From NCBI GenBank assembly GCA_002433065.1, contig DJHK01000011.1, positions 1 to 32,830 on the forward strand: a stretch of DNA of 32,830 bases. Reading direction: 5' to 3'. Numbering within the stretch: position 1 is the stretch's first letter; the number at the start of each line of letters is the position of its first letter. A model generated the notes under the pieces. It saw only the letters and a list, made by a program, of their open reading frames with translations. It had not been told where the DNA came from and searched no databases. The translations under genes and the position numbers were made by a program. Source of the DNA: Chloroflexi bacterium UBA6622. GTDB lineage: Bacteria; Chloroflexota; UBA11872. This document shows positions 23,777 through 32,076 of the stretch, piece after piece.

Positions 23777-23891
23777 AGCCCGTTCCCTGAGGGTGGCAAC
23801 CCGTGCTGACTCTGAACGATCTGGGCGGATGTGTCGAGTAAATCTCACAGCTGTGGGACACTCCCCGCCGGACCGGTTCATTGAGAACACG

Positions 23892-24860
23892 ATGACACGA
23901 CGAGCACCGATTGGTGGAGTTCCCCTGTTCGACCCGGCTGAGGGGACGACGATCCTGCGTCCAGAGACGGATGCGCCTGGCTATTGGGTTGGTGCGCCCG
24001 CGCTGTGGCTGGACGATGACGAGCTATACCTCAGTGCGCGACATCGTCGTCCCCTCAGCGATGGTCGGGGATGGAAGTCGGCGATTTACCGGGTGCACGC
24101 CGTCACTGAGCTTGAAGAGGTCTGGTCCTGCTCGGCCAGCCAGCTTGGGACGGCGTCGATTGAGCGTAGTGCGCTTGTCCATGTTCCGGATGGTCCGTGG
24201 CGGTACTACATCAGCTACCTCGATCCAGCGGATGGTCGTTGGCGCATTGATCTCCTGGAAGCGGCTTCAATCACCGACTTTGATGTGGCCCAGCGTGTCC
24301 CGGTGCTGGATGCGGCCAACACGTTCTCCGAAGGCGTCAAAGATCCCGTCGTGCTTTTACTGGACGGCCTGGTCTACCTGTTCGCGGGATATGGTCCGCG
24401 CGATCAGGTTGTGCCCGGTACGACGGTGGAGCAACTCCACGGCTCCGGCAATGTGTTCACCACGGGGCTGGTATCGCACCCAACGGGCATGTGGGTCTCG
24501 CCAGACGGACATCGTTTTGGCTTTGAACGGGACTTTGTCACCCCTGGTGCTGGCTGGGACTCAAATGTCACACGTGTGAGCACGATCATGCCAACAGATG
24601 CCGGGTTTCTCGTGTTCTATGACGGCCGCACATCTCAAGGTGATGTTTACGAGGACAGGACGGGGCTGGTGTTTTCTCAGGAACTGTCGACCATTGAGCG
24701 TCATTCGGATCACCAGCCGCTCTTAGAAGGGCATGCCGGCACGCGCTGTCTCCGCTATATGGACTACGCCGTTGTGGGCGGAGACCTTCTGTATGTGTAT
24801 GAAACGTCCACGGAGAGCGGTGGCCATGAGTTGCGGGCGAATCGTGTTCCTCTGCGATAG
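23892..24860 (+). CDS. GH43-like five-bladed beta-propeller protein
   Basis: The 322-residue protein shows repeated propeller blades: PALWLDDDELYLSAR, WRYYISYLDPADGRWRIDL, KDPVVLLLDGLVYLFAGY and GFLVFYDGRTSQ. This looks like the GH43/GH130-type five-bladed fold used by arabinanases, xylosidases and glycoside phosphorylases. I cannot identify the catalytic triad, so a sugar-binding or unknown hydrolase role is equally possible. No signal peptide is seen. The frame is open to 23745, but the ATG at 23892 is chosen because earlier codons run through the intergenic gap and the AKR start. It completes the carbohydrate block. Confidence 0.7.
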   Translation: MTRRAPIGGVPLFDPAEGTTILRPETDAPGYWVGAPALWLDDDELYLSARHRRPLSDGRGWKSAIYRVHAVTELEEVWSCSASQLGTASIERSALVHVPDGPWRYYISYLDPADGRWRIDLLEAASITDFDVAQRVPVLDAANTFSEGVKDPVVLLLDGLVYLFAGYGPRDQVVPGTTVEQLHGSGNVFTTGLVSHPTGMWVSPDGHRFGFERDFVTPGAGWDSNVTRVSTIMPTDAGFLVFYDGRTSQGDVYEDRTGLVFSQELSTIERHSDHQPLLEGHAGTRCLRYMDYAVVGGDLLYVYETSTESGGHELRANRVPLR

Positions 24861-25053
24861 GTGAACACCGACCGGTGCAGAACAGGATGGCCGTCGAGAC
24901 GTACACTTGGGTCGAACTTCGCAGACTGCCGGGTTCTTGGCCAGACAAATGAGGTCACATGGACAACCTGATTCAGGCACTAACGTCGGATCCTGAAAGA
25001 TTGATCCAGTGCATTGTTTTTGACCTCTAAGTGAACGAATTACAGGACTTTCG

Positions 25054-26022
25054 ATGAGTACCAACCCCATAGCCTGGGCAGCGATAGCAGGTTTCTTGAT
25101 TAGCCTGCTGATCTTGGATCTGAAAATCCTCCATCGAGGTGGAGGCGAAGTCAGTCTCAAACGTGCGGCTATAACAGTAGCGTTCTACGTGTCCGCTGCC
25201 ATCGGTTTCAACATCGTTATCTATCTGGACTCAGGATGGGATACAGCCCTCGAATTCCTTACCGGATACGTAATCGAATACTCACTGAGCGTCGACAACA
25301 TTTTTGTGTTTATTGTGATTTTCACGTACTTCAAAGTGCCTGCTGCACTTCATCATCGAGTGCTGATGTGGGGAATCATAGGAGCGGTAGTGCTCCGCTT
25401 AACTATGATTTTTGTTGGGGTGCGCCTAGTCGAGAACTTCGAATGGATTCTGCTGATATTCGGCGCGTTCCTAATCATTACAGGGCTCAAACTGGCTTTT
25501 GGGAACGATGAAGGACAGGATGTAGACAAAACACTGGCCATAAGGTTTGCCAGGAAAATACTTCCCTCGGTACCTACTTATCGAGGGAACAAGTTCCTCG
25601 TAAAGGAAAACGGCAAGCTATTCGCCACCCCATTACTCACCACGCTGATAGCCGTTGAGTTGGCTGATGTAATGTTCGCAGTGGACTCGATCCCTGCTGT
25701 ATTTGCAATCACTCGGGATCCGTTCATTATTGCAACGTCGAACATATTCGCCATCGTCGGCTTACGGTCTCTTTATTTCCTTGTCTCCGCCTCAATGAAA
25801 CAGGTTCATTTATTGAAATATGGCCTGTCAGCAATACTGGTGTTTGTAGGAATCAAAATGCTGGCCGAAGACTTTATTCATTTACATCCAGTCGTATCCT
25901 TAGCTGTCATAGGATCTATCCTGCTAGCCGCGGTTATAGGATCATCGCTCACCACTAAGAAGAGCCCTACGCAGACACAATCCTCCGTTGAGGTCACTGA
26001 CACGCCCACCAAGACTGACTAA
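25054..26022 (+). CDS. TerC/Alx family membrane transporter
   Basis: The 322-residue protein has about nine membrane segments and the two TerC half-motifs: ALEFLTGYVIEYSLSVDNIFVF (Glu75, Asp81) and ATPLLTTLIAVELADVMFAVDSIPAVFAI (Glu202, Asp205, Asp211). These acidic residues are the ion-binding sites. Related Alx and YceF-type proteins export manganese or protect against metal/tellurite stress. A Thr/Ser-rich C-terminal tail follows the last span. AGGA sits six bases before the ATG. I saw no manganese riboswitch in the 193-base leader. Codons look more AT-rich than those of neighbours, which may indicate transfer. Confidence 0.92.
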   Translation: MSTNPIAWAAIAGFLISLLILDLKILHRGGGEVSLKRAAITVAFYVSAAIGFNIVIYLDSGWDTALEFLTGYVIEYSLSVDNIFVFIVIFTYFKVPAALHHRVLMWGIIGAVVLRLTMIFVGVRLVENFEWILLIFGAFLIITGLKLAFGNDEGQDVDKTLAIRFARKILPSVPTYRGNKFLVKENGKLFATPLLTTLIAVELADVMFAVDSIPAVFAITRDPFIIATSNIFAIVGLRSLYFLVSASMKQVHLLKYGLSAILVFVGIKMLAEDFIHLHPVVSLAVIGSILLAAVIGSSLTTKKSPTQTQSSVEVTDTPTKTD

Positions 26023-26093
26023 GGTGGGCTCGGTGTGAATGGCTGGCCCAGTGGGCAACGGTGGACCGTGTTTGCTAGAGGCGGGAGAACCAT

Positions 26094-26477
26094 ATGCTTA
26101 AATTGCTCCATACGAGAATCCGTGTTGGCGACCTCGATCGTTCGATACGTTTTTACGAAGAACATTTAGGTTTTAAGCTCAAGAGTCGTAATGATCGATC
26201 ACCAGCTGGCAACCACATTGCCCACTTAGAGTTGCCGGGGAATGCGCACACGATCGAGCTCACCTGGTCCGCAGATTATGATCTTTCGGTGCCCGAAGAT
26301 CTCATGCACTTTGCGCTCGGTGTCCCCGACTTGATCGCATTTTGTGACTGCCTTGAAAAGCAGGGGATTGAAATATGGCCCAACGGATGGCGGGAGACCT
26401 TTCCGACAGGGCGAAAGATGGCCTTTATCGATGATCCTGACGGATACGAAATTGAGCTGCTCGAGCGCACGGAATAG
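26094..26477 (+). CDS. Glyoxalase I-like (VOC fold) metalloenzyme
   Basis: The 127-residue protein closely resembles lactoylglutathione lyase. It has two beta-alpha-beta-beta-beta halves and metal ligands His6 (LLHTRIRV), Glu55 (HTIELT), His72 (LMHFALGV) and Glu121 (GYEIELLE). RSIRFYEEHLGFK and FIDDPDGYEIEL are diagnostic. Glyoxalase I isomerises the hemithioacetal of methylglyoxal and glutathione; lineages without glutathione may use another thiol, so the cofactor is uncertain. GGGAGA stands six bases before the ATG. It is followed after 12 bases by the hydroxyacid dehydrogenase, suggesting an operon. Confidence 0.9.
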   Translation: MLKLLHTRIRVGDLDRSIRFYEEHLGFKLKSRNDRSPAGNHIAHLELPGNAHTIELTWSADYDLSVPEDLMHFALGVPDLIAFCDCLEKQGIEIWPNGWRETFPTGRKMAFIDDPDGYEIELLERTE

Positions 26478-26489
26478 GAAGCGCGCCTG

Positions 26490-27503
26490 ATGGCAAACAG
26501 GACGATTGTTGTAGCTATTGATCGACGGTTGCGTGAGCTTATTGCGAATGATCACGGCGAGACCGCATTAGTGGCGCTGGCCGACGATGTCGTTAGCAAT
26601 GAAGAAGAAGAACCCTGGTCGGCATCCGATCTGATCGAACATCTCGATTCGAATGTCCGGGCCATTATTACAGCGTGGGGGAGCCCAACAATTGACCGCC
26701 AGGTCCTCGAGGCGGCGCCAAACCTCGAGATCGTGGCCCATGCTGCGGGGTCGGTGAAACCCTACTACACCGAAGATGTGTGGCAGCGTGGAGTTCGCGT
26801 AACCCACGCGGCTCCCGTTATTGCCGAGGCGGTGGCGGAATACACCATTGGAGCTATTCTGGTGGGCTTGCGAGGATTTGTGGCCAACCACGCTCTAGTT
26901 ATGGAGGGCGGATGGAAGCAATCCACCGGTGGCCCCGAAATCGGTGGTCTATTGGCGGAACGCCGGGTTGGAGTCATTGCCGCCAGCCACGTCGGCCAAC
27001 GGGTGATTCGCCTGCTTCGAGCGTTTACCGATGACGTGGTTCTGTATGATCCATTCGTAGACGAGGAACGAGCAGCAGCGCTTGGTGCGCAATTGATTGG
27101 CTTGGACGATCTCATGCGCACCAGTGATGTCGTGACCATGCACGCGCCTATCCTTCCGGAAACTCGACACATGGTGGGTCGTCGTCAACTGGAACTCATG
27201 AAACCTGGGACACTGCTGGTCAACTCTGCCCGATCTTGGATGATTGATCAGGCTGCGCTTTTTGAGATCCTTGCTGCAGGGCGGATTCGCGCGGTTCTTG
27301 ACGTGTTTGACGAAGAACCTTTACCAGACGGGTCCCCATTCCGTGGGTTGCCAAACGTGGTGCTGACACCGCACATAGCCGGGTTCACGGCTGAAACGCG
27401 GTCCCGTCACCTATCGTCGATGGTTGACGAGTTGACCCGGCATTTTTCCGGAGAACCGCTACAACACGAAATCACGGTTGAGGTGCTCGCCCGGATGGCG
27501 TAG
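26490..27503 (+). CDS. D-2-hydroxyacid dehydrogenase
   Basis: The 337-residue protein has the two-domain fold of NAD-dependent D-2-hydroxyacid dehydrogenases. Catalytic residues are intact: Arg248 (VNSARSWMID), Glu275 (DVFDEEPLP) and His295 (VLTPHIAGFT). The usual GxGxxG nucleotide loop reads GVIAASHVGQ (about residues 161-170), so the first two Gly are Ala and Ser. An Ala/Ser-type loop may occur in sugar-cluster relatives, but that is from memory. It probably reduces a 2-keto acid, possibly within sugar-acid catabolism. GGAAG precedes the ATG, and the gene follows the glyoxalase-fold gene in one transcription unit. Confidence 0.88.
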   Translation: MANRTIVVAIDRRLRELIANDHGETALVALADDVVSNEEEEPWSASDLIEHLDSNVRAIITAWGSPTIDRQVLEAAPNLEIVAHAAGSVKPYYTEDVWQRGVRVTHAAPVIAEAVAEYTIGAILVGLRGFVANHALVMEGGWKQSTGGPEIGGLLAERRVGVIAASHVGQRVIRLLRAFTDDVVLYDPFVDEERAAALGAQLIGLDDLMRTSDVVTMHAPILPETRHMVGRRQLELMKPGTLLVNSARSWMIDQAALFEILAAGRIRAVLDVFDEEPLPDGSPFRGLPNVVLTPHIAGFTAETRSRHLSSMVDELTRHFSGEPLQHEITVEVLARMA

Positions 27504-27664
27504 CGAATCGACACGTGCAGCACTGACGCAATGAAGGGGAACTTGAAGCAAGGATGGGCCGGAACAGTGGCCGGATCCACAGAACGATGGAACATATCGC
27601 GTATCGCGCCACAGCTGATGCTTGCCGAGAGCCAGCAAGCTCCAATGGTTACAGGTGAGCGCAT

Positions 27665-28567
27665 ATGAAGCTGAAGCACGGGCTTTACCAGATCAGGGAC
27701 TTGACCTTCTACAGCTTGGCATTGCTTGGCACCGGTGTCCTCGCGCTGATACCGGCGGTGCTGGTGGATGCGGGTGCCCAGTGGGCTGGTCGGTTGGCGT
27801 ATCGCTGGTCTGGACGTCGAGGTGCCCAACTGCGAGCCAATCTCCGTGTGGTTGCGGGATCCCTGTCCGACGGTCTACCAGTCGAAAGCCTTGCCAGCGA
27901 TGTGTATGCCAACTACGGGCGGTACATGGTTGAGTTTTTCACCATGCACTGGCCCGATTTTTGGGGTCGGCGCAAACGCATGATGGTTGACGAAGGCCCC
28001 TTGCAACGGGCGAAGGATAAGGGTAGGGGCGTGGTGTTGTTCGGGATTCATGGTGGAAACTGGGACATGGCGGCCTCGGAATGCGCCCGCCGTTACGGTG
28101 CGTTTCACAGCGCTGGCGAGTCTGTCGAGCCAGCGTGGTTGGGTCGTTTAATCAATCGGGTTCGTAGAGGCGGGCATACGCAGCTCTACGACAGTATGAG
28201 CGCGGCACGGCCACTGCTCCGCGCGCTTCGCCGCGGAGAGATTATTGGACTAGTGGCCGATCGTGCGGTTGCGGGGCCTGGAGTGGAAGCGCGGCTTTGT
28301 GATCGGCTGGCTCTGTTGCCTGTGGGTCCGGTGTGGCTTGCGATCAAGAACGAGGCACCCTTGTTGCCGACGATGATCGAACGTAAGCCTGATGGCCGAG
28401 TCCAGATTGAGTTCTGGGATGCCATTGATTTGCAGGGACTTTCAGACGATGAGGCAGGGATCGCGCTTGGAGTACAGCGGATGGCAGATGCGCTGACCCA
28501 AATGATTCAGCAGGGTCACGCCAGCTGGTTCGCCCTTCAACCAGTGTGGCCCGATGTGCGTCCGTAG
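27665..28567 (+). CDS. LpxL/HtrB-type lysophospholipid acyltransferase
   Basis: The 300-residue membrane-associated protein has an N-terminal hydrophobic segment (FYSLALLGTGVLALIPAVLV) and the HX4D active site in GIHGGNWD (His129, Asp134). Further family segments are RRGEIIGLVADRAV and LPVGPVWLAIKNEAPLLPT. Gram-negative members acylate lipid A; relatives in monoderm bacteria acylate phosphatidylinositol mannosides (PatA-like). If this is a monoderm Chloroflexota, the glycolipid role is likelier. GGTGAG lies seven bases before the ATG. The 161-base gap upstream holds no feature I can support. Confidence 0.85.
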   Translation: MKLKHGLYQIRDLTFYSLALLGTGVLALIPAVLVDAGAQWAGRLAYRWSGRRGAQLRANLRVVAGSLSDGLPVESLASDVYANYGRYMVEFFTMHWPDFWGRRKRMMVDEGPLQRAKDKGRGVVLFGIHGGNWDMAASECARRYGAFHSAGESVEPAWLGRLINRVRRGGHTQLYDSMSAARPLLRALRRGEIIGLVADRAVAGPGVEARLCDRLALLPVGPVWLAIKNEAPLLPTMIERKPDGRVQIEFWDAIDLQGLSDDEAGIALGVQRMADALTQMIQQGHASWFALQPVWPDVRP

Positions 28568-28616
28568 CGCACGGTGGCCGCTGAACTGGTAGGGTTTGTG
28601 CCGGAGAGGCTGGGAA

Positions 28617-28868
28617 ATGTGGCTCGTGCATAAGCGATTTAGTTGGGTAATGAGACTTGGGGCGGACAGGTGGAAGCGCCGGCTTGCGCTGCTGGTCGTT
28701 GTTGGAGTCGTGCTCGTTGGCTGCGGTGGCGAAAAGGAGCTTGTTCGTCAGGACCTCTCGGTTATCGACCCGAACCGCTGCGGAGGTGTCAGCACCGTGT
28801 CATGCGCCGGCTATAAACGCGACGAGTCGTATTTGCAGCTCACACCGACGGCAAACCCGGCTCCTTAA
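28617..28868 (+). CDS. Small lipoprotein of unknown function
   Basis: The 83-residue protein has a signal peptide with a basic n-region (about residues 19-22, KRRL) and a lipobox LVGC near residue 36. After the lipid-anchored Cys comes a short mature part with two more Cys (NRCGGVSTVSCAGY) and a Thr/Pro end. It would be anchored outside the cytoplasmic membrane. I recognise no family. AGAGG is about seven bases before the ATG at 28617; Met at 28650 is an alternative start. It follows the acyltransferase gene by 49 bases and may be co-transcribed. Confidence 0.65.
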   Translation: MWLVHKRFSWVMRLGADRWKRRLALLVVVGVVLVGCGGEKELVRQDLSVIDPNRCGGVSTVSCAGYKRDESYLQLTPTANPAP

Positions 28869-29014
28869 GAAATCCCGTTCGGGGACTCTATTTCGTGTAC
28901 TGTTGCTTTACTAGCTAGTATTCGCGCGCACCAGTGTGCTCGCTGTACGCATCGTAATCACGCCGCCCAGTGCAATTATGACTTGGTCGGTGCTGTTGAA
29001 AGGGATGGACCACC

Positions 29015-30304
29015 ATCACCAGTTTTCAGGACCTTGGCGTCTCAGAGGCGCTTGTCCAAAATCTCGAACTTCAGGTGATCACCGAGCCCACACCCATTCA
29101 GGCTGCGTGTATCCCATTGCTACATTCGGGGCACGACGTTGTGGGGCAGGCCCGGACGGGCTCCGGAAAAACGCTTGCATATGCGCTGCCTCTTCTTAAG
29201 CAGGTTCGCGGTGACCGGCAGTCCCAGCAGGCTCTTATCCTTGCTCCGACCCGCGAACTGGCCGAGCAAATTTCTTCCGTCGTGCAACCGCTCGCTGTCT
29301 TGGCTCAGGCTGAGACCGCCCTGATTCTTGGTGGGGTTAGCTACGATCCCCAACGTCGCGCGCTGGACGCTGGCGTGCAGATTGTCGTTGGCACGCCAGG
29401 CCGAGTGATGGATCTGATCGAGAGTGGAAGCTTCAGGACGGACGATGTGTGCGTGGTCGTGCTCGATGAGGCTGACCAGATGTTTGATATCGGGATGGCC
29501 CCACAGGTTGAAGCAATTCTTCGGCAAGTGCCGACGGAACGGCAGACGTCTCTTTTTTCGGCGACCGTCCCGCCATGGGTGAAACGTTTAACGGATCGGT
29601 ACCTCCGAGATCCTGAATGGATAGCTCTGGACGTTCGGCCTGAGGAGCGTCCAGATATCGATCACGAAGTCTGGATTGTTCCGGAACTTGAGCGGCACGA
29701 AGCGGTGCAGCGAATTCTGGACGATAGTCGAGGTACGCCGACCATTGTGTTTGGGCGAACCCGCCATCAGGTGTCCCGCCTTGGGGAGCATTTGAAGGCT
29801 CTTGGCCTACGTGTCGACTCAATTCAGGGCGCAATGGCCCAGCAGGCGCGTAGTCGGGTGATCGAACGCCTCCGTACGGGCCAGATCGATATATTGGTTG
29901 CGACGAACGTCGCAGCGCGCGGCTTGGATATCGACGGGCTGGCGCAGGTCATTAACTATGACGTGCCGGAGCAACCGGATCTATTCACGCATCGCACTGG
30001 TCGCACCGGGCGCATGGGTGCAACAGGTCGATCGATCACGCTTGTGAGCGGTGCCGATCTGAATGCGCTACACGGAATCGAACGGGTCCTTGGGCGAAAA
30101 CTTCCGCGGCGGTCATGGACAGCGATGAAGGCCGAAGCCAGTGAGCGTGGCGGTGCTACTGATCAGACGCTCGTAGCGAAAGTTGGCGCAAACGGTCTAA
30201 AAGTGCTGCCTGGGGAGAAGGTCACGGGTCGTGGTACTCAATCGAACGCTACGACGCGACCACAAAGCCGGAGACGGTCGAGACGGCCGACATCGAAGAG
30301 CTAG
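29015..30304 (+). CDS. DEAD-box RNA helicase
   Basis: The 429-residue protein is an ATP-dependent DEAD-box RNA helicase. The Q motif with upstream Phe is FQDLG...EPTPIQ, motif I is ARTGSGKT, motif II is VLDEADQMFD, motif III is FSATVP, and the C-terminal half has AARGLDIDG and HRTGRTGRMG. A basic tail (TTRPQSRRRSRRPTSKS) may bind RNA. The frame is open only from the TGA at 28997, and between that stop and the GTG at 29075 there is no canonical start. The GTG would remove the upstream Phe of the Q motif, so I place the start at ATC 29015 (ITSFQDLG), ten bases after AAGGG. A single-base error with the ATG at 29005 is the main alternative. Confidence 0.9.
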   Translation: MTSFQDLGVSEALVQNLELQVITEPTPIQAACIPLLHSGHDVVGQARTGSGKTLAYALPLLKQVRGDRQSQQALILAPTRELAEQISSVVQPLAVLAQAETALILGGVSYDPQRRALDAGVQIVVGTPGRVMDLIESGSFRTDDVCVVVLDEADQMFDIGMAPQVEAILRQVPTERQTSLFSATVPPWVKRLTDRYLRDPEWIALDVRPEERPDIDHEVWIVPELERHEAVQRILDDSRGTPTIVFGRTRHQVSRLGEHLKALGLRVDSIQGAMAQQARSRVIERLRTGQIDILVATNVAARGLDIDGLAQVINYDVPEQPDLFTHRTGRTGRMGATGRSITLVSGADLNALHGIERVLGRKLPRRSWTAMKAEASERGGATDQTLVAKVGANGLKVLPGEKVTGRGTQSNATTRPQSRRRSRRPTSKS

Positions 30305-30350
30305 AACAAGACAGCTTGCGAGGACCATCGTTTTCATAAGGAGTCTCTGA

Positions 30351-30734
30351 ATGCCTCATCAGCGAATATCGTCCGGCAAATCCCTTGAATCTGTGATCGG
30401 GTACTCGCGGGCGGTTCGAGCGGGAGCTCACGTATATGTCGCGGGAACCACCGGTGTGCTTCCCGAAGACCATCCAGATGCTCCAGGTGATGCGTATGCC
30501 CAGACCAAGCACGCGTTCAAGATCATTGAAACGGCCTTGATCGAGGCAGGGGCCTCGGTTGGCGATGTTGTTCGGACCCGTGTGTTTCTGACGAACATTC
30601 AGGATGCAGACGCCGTTGGACAGGCACACCAGGAGATGTTTGGCGCCACGCTTCCCGCGTCCGCCTTTATCGGGGTCGCGAGCCTTATTGGGGGCCAGGC
30701 AGTGGTTGAGATCGAAGTAGACGCAGTTATTTAA
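30351..30734 (+). CDS. Rid/YjgF family protein
   Basis: The 127-residue protein has the RidA fold signatures VYVAGTTGV, VVRTRVFLTNI and FGATLPAS. RidA deaminates reactive enamine/imine intermediates. Here the position of the catalytic Arg in PARSCVEVARL of E. coli RidA reads PASAFIGVASL, so the Arg is Ser and the classical iminase activity is doubtful; it belongs to another Rid subfamily. AAGGAG lies eight bases before the ATG. It is 46 bases after the helicase and 118 bases before the second Gfo/Idh gene. Confidence 0.85.
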   Translation: MPHQRISSGKSLESVIGYSRAVRAGAHVYVAGTTGVLPEDHPDAPGDAYAQTKHAFKIIETALIEAGASVGDVVRTRVFLTNIQDADAVGQAHQEMFGATLPASAFIGVASLIGGQAVVEIEVDAVI

Positions 30735-30814
30735 GGAGAAGCCTGATTGCTGCCGTGATCGAAGTGGTGGGCAAAGGCTGTGCGGTGAGCCCTTCGTCAT
30801 TTGGCCGGAGCGCC

Positions 30815-30820
30815 TACAAT
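30815..30820 (+). promoter_or_regulatory. Candidate -10 element for the second Gfo/Idh gene
   Basis: TACAAT matches the -10 consensus at five of six positions and lies about 32 bases before the GTG start. The -35 is weak (TTCGTC). Transcription would begin near 30827. Confidence 0.35.
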
Positions 30821-30852
30821 TCACGGGAAAACTGTTGCGTGGGAGATGAACC

Positions 30853-32025
30853 GTGTCGGAAAGCCTCCGTGTTGGCCTGATAGCCGAACCCGCCGGTTGG
30901 CACCTCAATGGCCTGATTGAGATGTGTGCGAGCTACCCTGATGTGATCGAAGTCGCTATTGCGGACGTCACGGGCCAGGTGCACCAGAAGTTTCGCCCGG
31001 TAACCGGCTCGTCGCCTGATCCGAATTGGCAAGCAGGTGCCCACGTGCCAGGGTCAGGCCCGCCGGCGGGCTGGACAAAATTTGGTCAGGAGTACGACAC
31101 TCCCGCGGTGCTTGGAAACAAGCTTAAGGCGAGCTTTACAGACCATCGCCAGATGCTGGCGGAATTTAAACCAGATGCGGTTTTAGTAACTGTGGAACCG
31201 TCAAAGATGCCGCCGCTCTTAATTGATGCCCTGAGGGCTGGTGCTCACGTGTTCCATGAGAAGCCCGGCTGCGGACGGATTGAGGATTATCGTGAGGTTG
31301 TCGAAGTGGCCCGGCAATCACCGGGCCATCTCTGCGTTGCATTCAACATGCGTGGCCTACCCAATGTGCGTGAGGCGCGAGCCATTATTCAGAGCGGGGC
31401 GCTCGGAAAGCTCTTTGCGATTCAAACCCACTATGTTGCTGAGCATCCCCGCAGCTGGCTATGGGAAGAGTTAGCAGATGGCTGGATGTTTGATCGTGAT
31501 CGTGGCGGTGGGCATCTAATTTTCCTCGGATGTCATTACATTGACCTAATGCGCTACGTCACAGGCGCTGATGTTTCCGAAGTGGCCGGCTTTGCTGACA
31601 CTGTTGGTGGCGAGCCCATTAATGCCGAAGATGCATACGCCGTCAGTCTTCGGTTCGACAACGGCATGGTTGGCAGCTTCACAGGCGGATTTCTCGCCCC
31701 GACATCAGAAAAACACGACGCGATGAACATTTGGGGGAGTCGAGGTTGGCTCCGCTTTGACCCGGAGCGAGGATCCTTCATTGAGTGGTTTACCCGAGAG
31801 GGGACCGGTAAGACAGTGCCGCAGCGTCGGCTTGAGTTTGGCGAGAGCCCTTCGGGGGTCCAAGCTTTCGATCAATATAAACACGAGTTTTTCCAGGCGT
31901 GTTTGGGAAAGGGAAATCCACCAATAACAGCCGACGATGGACTCTGGATGCACGAGATTGCGTGGGCTGCTCGACGGGCTTCAGACTCTGGTCGGGCTCA
32001 GAAGGTGGTGCTGGGTGGAAGCTAG
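30853..32025 (+). CDS. Gfo/Idh/MocA family oxidoreductase (second copy)
   Basis: The 390-residue protein resembles the Gfo/Idh/MocA family. It has an N-terminal Rossmann fold, HEKPGCG near residues 135-141, and a C-terminal substrate domain with GGGHLIFLGCHYIDLMRYV, a family signature with the catalytic Asp/His. The nucleotide loop reads GLIAEPAGWH, a divergent version of the usual GxGxxG. An insert (about residues 50-95, PGSGPPAGW) precedes the domain's next strand. It is not the same enzyme as the copy at 2220-3206 (about 60 residues longer). GGGAGA lies about seven bases before the GTG. Substrate unknown. Confidence 0.85.
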   Translation: MSESLRVGLIAEPAGWHLNGLIEMCASYPDVIEVAIADVTGQVHQKFRPVTGSSPDPNWQAGAHVPGSGPPAGWTKFGQEYDTPAVLGNKLKASFTDHRQMLAEFKPDAVLVTVEPSKMPPLLIDALRAGAHVFHEKPGCGRIEDYREVVEVARQSPGHLCVAFNMRGLPNVREARAIIQSGALGKLFAIQTHYVAEHPRSWLWEELADGWMFDRDRGGGHLIFLGCHYIDLMRYVTGADVSEVAGFADTVGGEPINAEDAYAVSLRFDNGMVGSFTGGFLAPTSEKHDAMNIWGSRGWLRFDPERGSFIEWFTREGTGKTVPQRRLEFGESPSGVQAFDQYKHEFFQACLGKGNPPITADDGLWMHEIAWAARRASDSGRAQKVVLGGS

Positions 32026-32028
32026 GAC

Positions 32029-32049
32029 CGGTTCGGTCAAGCCGAACCG
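32029..32049 (+). other. 8-bp stem hairpin without U-run
   Basis: CGGTTCGG and CCGAACCG form a perfect 8-bp stem with the loop TCAAG directly after the Gfo/Idh stop. No T-run follows, so it could be a weak terminator, an mRNA stability element or part of the control of the next gene. Confidence 0.5.
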
Positions 32050-32076
32050 ACAATGTAAATAGCTGGTCCATAGCCA

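Noticed and set aside
24861..25053. Possible manganese riboswitch before TerC
   Set aside because: The conserved yybP-ykoY core and flanking stems are not seen; only a weak GGATC/GATCC hairpin is present.
28872..28895. Small CCC-GTTC-GGGG hairpin after the lipoprotein gene
   Set aside because: Stem of three to four pairs and no real T-run; too weak to call a terminator.
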